Below are positions 1 to 6,899 of a stretch of 13,796 nucleotides of DNA, piece after piece (position 1 is the stretch's first letter; every line of letters starts with the position of its first letter). The stretch comes from Planctomycetia bacterium. GTDB taxonomy: Bacteria > Planctomycetota > Planctomycetia > Gemmatales > Gemmataceae. The stretch lies in the NCBI GenBank assembly GCA_022616395.1, contig JAKEEV010000085.1, positions 1 through 13,796 on the forward strand. The letters are read 5' to 3'. Position numbers and translations under genes: made by a program. The notes under the pieces were generated by a model. That model saw only the letters and a program-made list of their open reading frames with translations. It made no database searches and was not told the origin of the DNA.

Positions 1-141
1 CGCGCCAGTCACAACCGAATCGTGCGGACCATTTTCGACCACAAACTGCCGCTCCGCCAATACTTCCAACAGAATCACACGCAACGTTTGAAATCTGTTG
101 GGAGCGTGAGGACTACTCTGAAGACCTCACGCGGAGCGTGA
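1..141 (+). CDS. Possible C-terminal tail of a protein cut by the left edge
   Basis: The plus strand is open in frame 1 from the first base to a TGA at 139-141. The first 30 or so codons show the C/G-rich third positions seen in the neighbouring genes, and they translate to a basic, plausible protein end (for example HNRIVRTIFDHKLPLRQYFQ). From about base 100 the frame runs into the 17-base direct repeat, and the stop lies inside the second copy, so the last 14 residues may be repeat-derived. I do not recognise a family. Frame 2 is also open to about base 92, so this could equally be non-coding spacer. Confidence 0.3.
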   Translation, partial: RASHNRIVRTIFDHKLPLRQYFQQNHTQRLKSVGSVRTTLKTSRGA

Positions 142-149
142 GGACTACT
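101..149. repeat. Short direct repeat with overlapping hairpin
   Basis: The 17-base sequence ggagcgtgaggactact occurs twice, at 101-117 and 133-149, 32 bases apart. Between the copies, cctcacgc (125-132) is the inverted complement of gcgtgagg, which is present in both copies. The second pairing gives a stem of 8 perfect pairs plus 2 more after one mismatch (122-132 with 136-146) and a 3-base loop. The hairpin lies about 10 bases beyond the stop of the minus-strand SGNH hydrolase gene, so it could end that transcript, but no T-run follows it on either strand. It could also be a copy of an interspersed genomic repeat. Confidence 0.7.
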
Positions 150-155
150 ATCTGG

Positions 156-857
156 TCACTTGAACTTCTTGAGCATCTGATCGGCGACGAACTGGTGTCC
201 GGTGTCGTTGAAGTGGTTACCATCGTAAGTAAGAAAGCCGCTCGCCTTGTTGTCGGGATTGTTCTTCTTCCAGTATTCGACAAACGCCTTGCGCAGGTCA
301 TTCAGCGGCACGTCCTTCGCTTTCGCGATGTCGCGTGCGACCTGAGCGAACTCTTCGAGCTTCGGGTCGTCCTTGTTGGTGCCGTCGTGCTTCTCGCCAA
401 CGCTCGTGAGCGAACAGAGAACCACCTGAATCTTGTCCTTCTGGAGCTTGTCGATCAACTCCTCCAGGCCCTTCTTGAATGTGTCCTTCGGAATTCGTCG
501 GGCATCGTTGCAGCCAATCTGAATCACCACAATGGTCGGCTTCTTGGCGATCACGTCCTTATCGACGCGCTTGAGAAGATCGGGCACCGTGTGGCCGCCG
601 GTGGCAACCCAGTCCACCTCGATGTTCTTGTCCTTGTGCTTTTCTTTCAGAGCGTCTCGGACGATGCGGACGTAGCCCTTCTTGACATGCTCCTTCGGCG
701 CTTCCTTGCCTGCCAGTTCGGTGAGCGAGTCGCCAAAGAAGATGATCTTGTCTCCCTTCTTCAACTCCACTTGCCGATCCGCGACATCGTCGGCCGCGGA
801 GATTGGCAGAAGCGCAAGGCAGAGCGCGGGGAGCGCGAGGAGAGGAAGGAAACGCAT
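156..857 (-). CDS. Secreted SGNH/GDSL-family hydrolase (esterase-like)
   Basis: This 233-residue protein has a typical signal peptide (basic start, Leu/Ala-rich core, cleavage expected near ISAAD at residues 20-23). It carries the four SGNH blocks: FFGDSLTE with nucleophile Ser44, the Gly of VATGGHT (87-88), GCND with Asn117, and DGNH with Asp212 and His215. Length and block spacing fit single-domain SGNH hydrolases, which cleave esters, often acetyl or acyl groups on sugars or lipids; the substrate cannot be read from the sequence. The export signal places it in the periplasm or outside. The start is supported by an AGGAG 8 bases upstream. It follows the kinase gene on the same strand after 24 bases, so the two are probably co-transcribed. 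The family call is firm; the substrate is unknown. Confidence 0.93.
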   Translation of the reverse strand: MRFLPLLALPALCLALLPISAADDVADRQVELKKGDKIIFFGDSLTELAGKEAPKEHVKKGYVRIVRDALKEKHKDKNIEVDWVATGGHTVPDLLKRVDKDVIAKKPTIVVIQIGCNDARRIPKDTFKKGLEELIDKLQKDKIQVVLCSLTSVGEKHDGTNKDDPKLEEFAQVARDIAKAKDVPLNDLRKAFVEYWKKNNPDNKASGFLTYDGNHFNDTGHQFVADQMLKKFK

Positions 858-865
858 GGTGGGTT

Positions 866-870
866 CTCCT
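866..870 (-). promoter_or_regulatory. Ribosome binding site of the SGNH hydrolase gene
   Basis: On the minus strand the sequence reads AAGGAG, with 8 bases between it and the ATG at 857-855. It lies inside the 24-base gap after the kinase stop codon. This supports the chosen start and independent ribosome loading within a shared transcript. Confidence 0.75.
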
Positions 871-881
871 TGTGAGGAGTG

Positions 882-3164
882 TTACGGGAGAGGAAGCACG
901 ACTCGGAAGGTAGTGTATGGGCTTGGGATATTCGGAAGCGCGACTTGCGGTTGTTGAGTGCGTTCGTGATTGAGGATGGCGAACGTCAGCGGTCGGTCGA
1001 GCGTGTAATTGCGCCCGCGGAGAATCACCTTGTCGGTATCCGCGAGTGGAACGCTTCCGAGTTCGCGCTTTTCACCAGAGCGAGTAAGAACAGTTCGCGT
1101 CCACTCGCGACCATTGCCCGCCATGTCGAGCAGACCAAACCGGTTGATGTCGGCGAATCTCTCGGCGCGATTTACCGATCCCGGTACAGGCATACCGATC
1201 CACGCTCGACCGGGGGGAAGTGTCGGTGTCGATTGCCCGCCCTGATCGAACACCCCCGCGGCATGATCCCACTCGTCGGCGGAGGGGAGATCGCCGCCGA
1301 ATACCTTCACGGCGAAATCGCGGGCCTCCAACGCGGTCACGTTCATCACCGGCTCGGACGTCGCGTCTGCTGCTGGCTGTGCTGGCAGGAGGAATCCAAA
1401 CTCCTTCCCGGCGGTCGAATAGAACCAACTCGTCACTTTCGATTCCATGATGTAGAACGGCGCAATCGATGGACCGGTGTTGGCCGTGATGAGCCGGAAC
1501 CTCACCTGCTTGCCGCTTTTCTCCACCACGACCCACTCAGGCGCTTTCTTGCCGATCAGTTGCATCTCCTTCGAGCCGGGTTCGGGAGTTGTTCCCGCGG
1601 GGAACACGAGCGGGGTTTCGTTCCCGCGATTGGTTGGCGGTGAGTCCTTCACATTGATCCACATGACCACCCACACCGCGACGAGAACAATCGCCATCAA
1701 CGACAAACCAACCGTGATTGATTGTGGAATGAGTGATTTGGGTTTGGGCGGTTTCTGAACTTCCGGTTCAGTAACCACAGTAGCGTTCGAGGCGACTGTT
1801 TCCTTCGCTTCGCGTTTCACTGGCGAGGATTCACTCGCTTCCGTCGCGACAGAACCGAAGTTTGCGCTGAGAGATGGTTTCGTCTGACCGAGCGCTTCCC
1901 GGCGCGCGGAAGCGCGACTCGATTTGCCGCTGAATGGCCTGCCAAGCGTGTAAGCTAACTCCTCCGCGAACTCCGCGCATGATGCGAACCGCGCTTCAGG
2001 CGTCTTCGCCATTGCCCGACGCAACACAGTGCGTTCCGCTTCGGTGATGGCATCGGCGAAGGCGAATAATCCGTCCTGGTGAGCTTTCATCAACTCCGCG
2101 AGCGAGCGCCGAGGAAGAGGAGAACACCCTTGCCGTAATTCCGTGTACACCATCGCGAGACTGTACTGATCGCTCGCCGGTCCACCTTCCCCTCCCCACA
2201 CTTCGGGAGCCATGTAGCTTGGCGTACCCGCGAAGCTCATTGACTCGACGAGTTGTTCCTGTCTGCGTGCCAGTCCGAAGTCCGCGAGCTTCGCGTGCCC
2301 GTGCAGAATCAGAATGTTATCGGGTTTCACGTCTCGGTGAGCGATCTTCTGTTCATGAAGGAAGTCCAGACCCTCCGCGGCCTCCGCGAGGTAGCGGAAG
2401 AGTTCGTCTTCAGGAATGCCGGACTGACCGAGTGCCTGATAGTGTTTGAGTCGACCGCGCAGTGTGCCGTCGGCGAGTTCCATCACGATGTGAACGCGGT
2501 TATTCGCGACCCAGAAATCCTCGGTCGCGAGTAGATAGGGATGACGAAGGTTCTTGATGAGTTCCAGCGAGCGGAGTTCGCGTTGGGCCGATTCGCGGTC
2601 GGCCGATTGCATCAGAATCTTGATCGCCTTCTCGATTCCGCTGGGCTTCTTCCGAGCCAACCACACCTCGCCGAAGGTTCCACGCCCAAGTTCTCTTACA
2701 AGCTCGTATTGCTGCGAAACAGCAACCACGTCCTCGGCAATCGGTTCCCAGCGCGGACTCGCTCCTTCCGCGATTGTCCACGCGCTACGGGCCTCAAGTT
2801 CGGTTTGAAGTGCTGGATACTGAGCGGGAAATCGACTGCGGAACTCCGTTGGGTTGGAAGGCTCTCCGGCCTTCGTGCGGCAGCGATGTTCCGCGAGGAT
2901 GAGCGCTGGGGGAATCTGATCGAGTGGCCCAAGAGCTGGGAATCTGCGCACGTATTCTTCCACCACGGGCCGCTCTCCGCGATCCCATCGGTGATTCAGA
3001 TCGAGAAGAACCAGTTCCGTGAGCAGAACAATCCGCGCGCGATCAGACAAGCCCGCGAGAAACTGCTCCCAGTCGGTCACGGACCCAGCGGCAAGCGCGT
3101 GACGGAACTGCTCGGTGCGCGCTGCAACGAGAGCTTGTTCTTCCGCGCTGAGGGGGTCGGGCAT
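882..3164 (-). CDS. Transmembrane Ser/Thr protein kinase with FGE-like outer domain
   Basis: The 760-residue product has, in order: a helical N-terminal region (1-150) common in planctomycete kinases; a complete Hanks-type kinase domain (about 153-407) with Gly loop GRGTFGEV (160-167), Lys182, Glu196, catalytic HRD (276-278), Asn283, DFG (295-297) and APE (319-321); a Ser/Pro/Lys linker; one membrane helix (about 484-503); and a C-terminal FGE/sulfatase-modifying-factor-like domain (about 565-757). The last is recognised from PFYIMESKVTSWFY, LPSADEWDHAAG, GLLDMAGNGREW, VILRGRNYT and FRVV. The kinase should face the cytoplasm and the FGE-like part the periplasm, as in a receptor kinase. The outer part (505-760) contains no cysteine, so it cannot act as a classical formylglycine-generating enzyme and probably senses or binds. 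There is no strong Shine-Dalgarno before the ATG. The SGNH gene follows in the same operon; the caspase gene diverges upstream. Confidence 0.95.
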   Translation of the reverse strand: MPDPLSAEEQALVAARTEQFRHALAAGSVTDWEQFLAGLSDRARIVLLTELVLLDLNHRWDRGERPVVEEYVRRFPALGPLDQIPPALILAEHRCRTKAGEPSNPTEFRSRFPAQYPALQTELEARSAWTIAEGASPRWEPIAEDVVAVSQQYELVRELGRGTFGEVWLARKKPSGIEKAIKILMQSADRESAQRELRSLELIKNLRHPYLLATEDFWVANNRVHIVMELADGTLRGRLKHYQALGQSGIPEDELFRYLAEAAEGLDFLHEQKIAHRDVKPDNILILHGHAKLADFGLARRQEQLVESMSFAGTPSYMAPEVWGGEGGPASDQYSLAMVYTELRQGCSPLPRRSLAELMKAHQDGLFAFADAITEAERTVLRRAMAKTPEARFASCAEFAEELAYTLGRPFSGKSSRASARREALGQTKPSLSANFGSVATEASESSPVKREAKETVASNATVVTEPEVQKPPKPKSLIPQSITVGLSLMAIVLVAVWVVMWINVKDSPPTNRGNETPLVFPAGTTPEPGSKEMQLIGKKAPEWVVVEKSGKQVRFRLITANTGPSIAPFYIMESKVTSWFYSTAGKEFGFLLPAQPAADATSEPVMNVTALEARDFAVKVFGGDLPSADEWDHAAGVFDQGGQSTPTLPPGRAWIGMPVPGSVNRAERFADINRFGLLDMAGNGREWTRTVLTRSGEKRELGSVPLADTDKVILRGRNYTLDRPLTFAILNHERTQQPQVALPNIPSPYTTFRVVLPLP

Positions 3165-3247
3165 CCGATGATTCCGTCAAAGCTATTCGTTCAGCAGCAA
3201 TTGTACCTGTTATTCGGGGGGAAGAGCCGCGTATGCTACTAGCACCT

Positions 3248-3342
3248 TGCCTGTCATTGAGAGTCGGAGCCGGAAGCGTCAGCGACGGTGTGTTGTTTGT
3301 AACCCGTCGCTGACGCTTCCGGCTCCGAGAAAGAGACAGGCA
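3248..3342. repeat. Long perfect inverted repeat between divergent genes
   Basis: Bases 3264-3288 and 3304-3328 are exact reverse complements: a 25-base-pair stem with a 15-base loop. An outer 8-base pair, tgcctgtc (3248-3255) with gacaggca (3335-3342), brackets it after short unpaired stretches. The core motif, agccggaagcgtcagcgacg, looks like a dispersed repeat I associate with Gemmata-type genomes, but that is memory and not checked. It sits in the spacer between the kinase and caspase promoters, without a T-run typical of an intrinsic terminator. It could be a REP/MITE-like element, a transcription insulator or a structured leader. Confidence 0.85.
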
Positions 3343-3353
3343 TGATGCCTGTC
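3335..3353. repeat. 19-base perfect palindrome just upstream of the caspase gene
   Basis: gacaggca / tga / tgcctgtc is a perfect 8-base-pair inverted repeat with a 3-base loop, ending 15 bases before the ATG at 3369. Its left arm also pairs with 3248-3255, so alternative structures are possible. It could be an operator-like site or an RNA hairpin near the start codon, or the edge of the neighbouring repeat element. Confidence 0.6.
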
Positions 3354-3368
3354 CTACACCCATCGTGA

Positions 3369-6300
3369 ATGCCCATGAATACCCGCTCGCTCCTGCTCGC
3401 GATCAGCGCGATCGCGCTTTTCGCGTCGGAAGTGTCCGCCCAGCAGTTCGACCGCCGGTCGCGCGATGAACCCGAAATTGTGGTTGAAACCGGAGGCCGA
3501 GTTGGGCCGTGTGACGTATTGCGTTTCACTCCCGACGGGCGATTTCTGCTCGCGGGCGGAGACGACAAAGTTGTTCGCGTCTGGCCGCATTCCGCATCCG
3601 GCCTGGAGACAGAGCCAGCGCGCGTAAAGGTGCTTCGCTGGCGCGCCTGGCGCGAACAGCGCGGAGGAATCAAGACACTCGCCATTTCGATAGATGGCAA
3701 GCGAGTCGCGGTCGGCGGGTATGGCATGAAGCCGGCGACAGTCGCGATTCTCAACCGCGAGAGCGGCGAACTTCTCGCGCTGACCTGGCCGAAGTCGCGA
3801 CCGGGCGTTGATAACTTCGGCTCAGTGATGAGTGTCTGCTTCGATGCGGACGGCCGAGTTGGTTTCGGCACCGCGGATGGAAGCGTCTGGCTGTGGGAGC
3901 CGGTGAAGTTGAAGGAGCCGGATGCCAACGGCCGACCGTCCTCGCTTCCGGTTCGCGTGGGGAAGCACGAGACCCTGCGCGACCCGGCCGGCAACACCGA
4001 GTTCAATTTCCCCCGATTGGTTCACTTTCGCGACACACACACACTTGTTTCAATCGCGCAAAGCGGACAGGTGCTCGCGTGCGATCTGACGGGGAAGTTC
4101 TCGCCCGAACCGGGTGATCCGCCGACCGCGAAGGAACTGTTCAACGTCTACGATGGCCAGCCCTTCAAGGATCGCGTCTATCGCGCCGAGTTGATCGACG
4201 GCGGCAAGTGGGTTCTTGCCGCAAGCGCTGCTCCTCTGGTCTTGCTGAGAAGCATTGATGGCAAATCGGCGATTCCGCTGGAGTTGCCGAACGACCGTTT
4301 CCCTCGAAGCATCGCGTTTCATCCCAAGACGCGGCAAGTCGCGGTGGGTGTAGGAGCCGCGCTTCCCGCAAAACAGAAGCTCCGCTTTTTCGCCGAAGGA
4401 CACGATGAAATCTGGCTCTTCGAGGACCCAATCAAAACCGGCGCGAAGACGAAGCCCAACCCGTTCAAGCACACCGGCCGCGCCGAGGCGCTGGCGTTTC
4501 ATCCGAGCGAGAATCAGCTTGCGATTGCCGGAGGAGACGCGGACGAGGTGACGCTTGTTTCGCTGGCGAAGCCCGACATTCCGCTCACGGTTGTGCGCGG
4601 AGCAGGGAGGCGTCCGTGGGGAGTGAACATCTCCGAGAACGGCTCGGTGGTCGGCGTTCGGATTGGTCGTGATGCAACCGCCCTCGATCCGAATTTGCGT
4701 GGCGCTGGGCCGTGGGTGCGATTCGATCTTGATCGTCTGAAGCCCACATTGGATGAAGCGCAGAAGTGGATTGATCCATTGAAGGAAGCCAACGGGTGGA
4801 CAGTTGTTCCCGACGAGAAAGACAGGTTTGTGTGGTATGCCGAACGCAAGCGCGAGGGAGTCACTCTCCGCTTGCGGCTTGCGCTTGATCGGCACCGCGA
4901 TCTTGCGCCAACGTGTTTCACGTTCCTCCCGGAGAAGGACGGGAAGCCCACGCGAGTTCTCGTCGGGCACTATTACGGCTGCACGCTCTTTGAGCTTGTA
5001 CCGGGTCGCGCGGTGAAGGGCGCGATCACCGGAACGAAGGTCTTCATCGGACACGCGGGCGAAGTGACTTCTGTGGTCGCCGCAAAGGATCAGAGCTGGT
5101 TCGTTTCAGGCGGAACCGATCACACGGTTGTGGCGTGGGCATTAGTGGACTGGCAGAGCGAGCCGGGGCTGGGTGCGAAGTTCGCGGAGAAAGATGGTTG
5201 GGTCGTGGTGAACGCGGTTGATAATGGTTCGCCCGCGTGGGAAGCGGGCTTGCGAGTGGGCGATGTGATCGACCTGTTCTTTGTGGACGGCAAACGAATC
5301 TTCGACCGACGCGCGGGAGTCAAGCCGCTCGGCACAACCGATGTGGTACTCGAAGCACTCAAGTCTCCCCGTCCGCGCATTGAACTTTACTTCGGCCTCG
5401 CGGCGCGGGGGAAGATCGCGCGCCGAGAAACGCTCACCACGGTGCGCCAGCGTCCGCTCTGGAAGTGGTTCCCCGCGTTCAATGGCGAAAACCGCCTGAC
5501 GGACTGGGTCATGTGGATGTGGCACGGATCGTATTACCACACGAAGACCGCCCACGGAGACCGGCTCGTCGGCTGGCACGTCAACAGTCCCGAGGCTGGC
5601 GGACGCACGGAGTTCTACCAGCTTCAACAGTTCGAGAAACAGTTCCACCGACCGGAGGTGTTGGAGAAACTCATCTCCACGCGCAACGCGGGTGCGGCTC
5701 TGGTGACCGCGCGGGGCGAGAATCCGCCTCTGATGTCGTTCACGCAGTACGAACCGGCTCCGGTGAGGTTGGCTCTCAAGCGAACCGAGGTGAAGGAGGA
5801 CGGCCTGGCGCTGACTGTTCACGTCCAGCCGCGCGGGAGTAACGTCGATCTGATGCCCGAACGCATCGAACTGTGGCTCAACGACTATCTTCTCGATTCG
5901 TGGCCAAAGGCCGGCGAAAAGCTCAACCCGAAGGTTCCGTTCCAGGCTCCGGTCACGATTCAGGCCAACAAGTTTCGCGCGGGGGAGAATCAACTCGCGG
6001 TTCTGACCTTCAACGTGGCCGGCGGGCGCGCTGAGGACTTCCAGATTGTGCGCAATGCTCGACCCGCGCGTGAACCAAACTTGCTCGCGCTCCTGGCCGG
6101 GGTCAACGACTACTCCGACCATCGCAAAAACGTGGTCGGAGCGAGAAAGTTTGGCGACCTCAAAAGCGCCAAGAATGACGCTACTGCCCTCGGCGATCTC
6201 CTGTTGACCTATCGCGGACCGAAGCGGTTCTTTCTTGATGGTAAGGTAGACGTTCGGCTCGACGCGGACGTTGCCCGCAAGAAGATACTCGCCGATCTCG

Positions 6301-6890
6301 ATGCCAGCGCGCTGCGAGCAAAGCCAGACGACCTGCTCATGGTGTTCTTCGCCGGTCATGGCGACTTACTGATGCCGAAGAATGAGCCGGTTCCCAAGGG
6401 TGGCCGAGGAGTACTGAGCAGCGAGGGCGTGTTCCTCTTCTGTTGCCCGAATTATTCCCCCCTGAAGCCGAGCGAAACCGCTCTCTCCGCCGACGAGTTG
6501 TTCAGCGCGCTTGCGAAGATCAATTGCCGCAAGATTGTCTTGCTCGATGCGTGTCACTCCGGTCAGGCGACATCCGCGAACGTGCTGAGGCGCTGCGTGC
6601 CCAACGGTCAGGGGCCAATCGTGATCGCGGCATGCGACCAGAGCGAGGTGTCGTATGAGCATCCGCGGTTCGGGCACGGGCTGTTCACCTTCGCGGTGCT
6701 GGATGCTCTCGGCGATGGGTTTCGCAAGGCGGATTACAACTCGGACGGCGAACTTTCGCCGGTGGAGTTGTTCGACTACATCGCCGGCCGCGTACCGGTG
6801 CTGATGAGGCAGATTGGTAAGAAGGACGAAACGCAAACTCCCATTTGCTTCCCGCGCCGATTGCCGAAAGACGTGCTGCTGAAGAAGTGA
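3369..6890 (+). CDS. Secreted WD40-PDZ-caspase-like (peptidase C14) protease
   Basis: The 1173-residue protein starts with a signal peptide (cleavage near VSAQ, residues 22-25). Residues about 45-595 hold roughly ten WD40-like blades; the clearest are 46-73 (TPDGRFLLAGGDDKVVRVW), 151-177 and 561-590 (SGGTDHTVVAW). A PDZ domain follows (about 608-680; GSPAWEAGLRVGDVID), then an aromatic-rich segment (695-740; GDRLVGWHVN) often found before bacterial caspase domains, an Ig-like beta region (800-895), and a caspase fold (about 903-1165). The catalytic pair is intact: His997 in FFAGHGD and Cys1062 in LLDACHSGQ. Asp1060 beside the Cys resembles metacaspases, which cleave after Arg/Lys. An EF-hand-type loop, DYNSDGELSPVE, lies at 1122-1133. 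ATG 3375 is an equally good start; neither has a clear Shine-Dalgarno. It is followed nine bases later by the cytochrome-type gene. Family and domain order are seen; substrate and role are unknown. Confidence 0.93.
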   Translation: MPMNTRSLLLAISAIALFASEVSAQQFDRRSRDEPEIVVETGGRVGPCDVLRFTPDGRFLLAGGDDKVVRVWPHSASGLETEPARVKVLRWRAWREQRGGIKTLAISIDGKRVAVGGYGMKPATVAILNRESGELLALTWPKSRPGVDNFGSVMSVCFDADGRVGFGTADGSVWLWEPVKLKEPDANGRPSSLPVRVGKHETLRDPAGNTEFNFPRLVHFRDTHTLVSIAQSGQVLACDLTGKFSPEPGDPPTAKELFNVYDGQPFKDRVYRAELIDGGKWVLAASAAPLVLLRSIDGKSAIPLELPNDRFPRSIAFHPKTRQVAVGVGAALPAKQKLRFFAEGHDEIWLFEDPIKTGAKTKPNPFKHTGRAEALAFHPSENQLAIAGGDADEVTLVSLAKPDIPLTVVRGAGRRPWGVNISENGSVVGVRIGRDATALDPNLRGAGPWVRFDLDRLKPTLDEAQKWIDPLKEANGWTVVPDEKDRFVWYAERKREGVTLRLRLALDRHRDLAPTCFTFLPEKDGKPTRVLVGHYYGCTLFELVPGRAVKGAITGTKVFIGHAGEVTSVVAAKDQSWFVSGGTDHTVVAWALVDWQSEPGLGAKFAEKDGWVVVNAVDNGSPAWEAGLRVGDVIDLFFVDGKRIFDRRAGVKPLGTTDVVLEALKSPRPRIELYFGLAARGKIARRETLTTVRQRPLWKWFPAFNGENRLTDWVMWMWHGSYYHTKTAHGDRLVGWHVNSPEAGGRTEFYQLQQFEKQFHRPEVLEKLISTRNAGAALVTARGENPPLMSFTQYEPAPVRLALKRTEVKEDGLALTVHVQPRGSNVDLMPERIELWLNDYLLDSWPKAGEKLNPKVPFQAPVTIQANKFRAGENQLAVLTFNVAGGRAEDFQIVRNARPAREPNLLALLAGVNDYSDHRKNVVGARKFGDLKSAKNDATALGDLLLTYRGPKRFFLDGKVDVRLDADVARKKILADLDASALRAKPDDLLMVFFAGHGDLLMPKNEPVPKGGRGVLSSEGVFLFCCPNYSPLKPSETALSADELFSALAKINCRKIVLLDACHSGQATSANVLRRCVPNGQGPIVIAACDQSEVSYEHPRFGHGLFTFAVLDALGDGFRKADYNSDGELSPVELFDYIAGRVPVLMRQIGKKDETQTPICFPRRLPKDVLLKK

Positions 6891-6899
6891 GTGTTTCCC

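Noticed and set aside
122..146. Intrinsic terminator for the SGNH gene
   Set aside because: The hairpin is present, but no T-run follows on the minus strand, so it is listed as a repeat only.
138..875. 245-residue plus-strand open frame over the SGNH hydrolase gene
   Set aside because: Mirror frame of a gene with all catalytic blocks; it begins inside the repeat and shows no domain.
2541..3242. 233-residue plus-strand open frame opposite the kinase N-terminus
   Set aside because: Antisense to a well-supported kinase coding region; no motif.
4050..5054. 334-residue minus-strand open frame inside the WD40 region
   Set aside because: Antisense shadow of the WD40 coding region; composition is Arg-rich without motif or start signal.
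5142..6359. 405-residue open frame on the minus strand inside the caspase gene
   Set aside because: It lies wholly opposite a gene with clear domains, has no recognisable motif, and long antisense frames are expected in GC-rich DNA with strong third-position bias.
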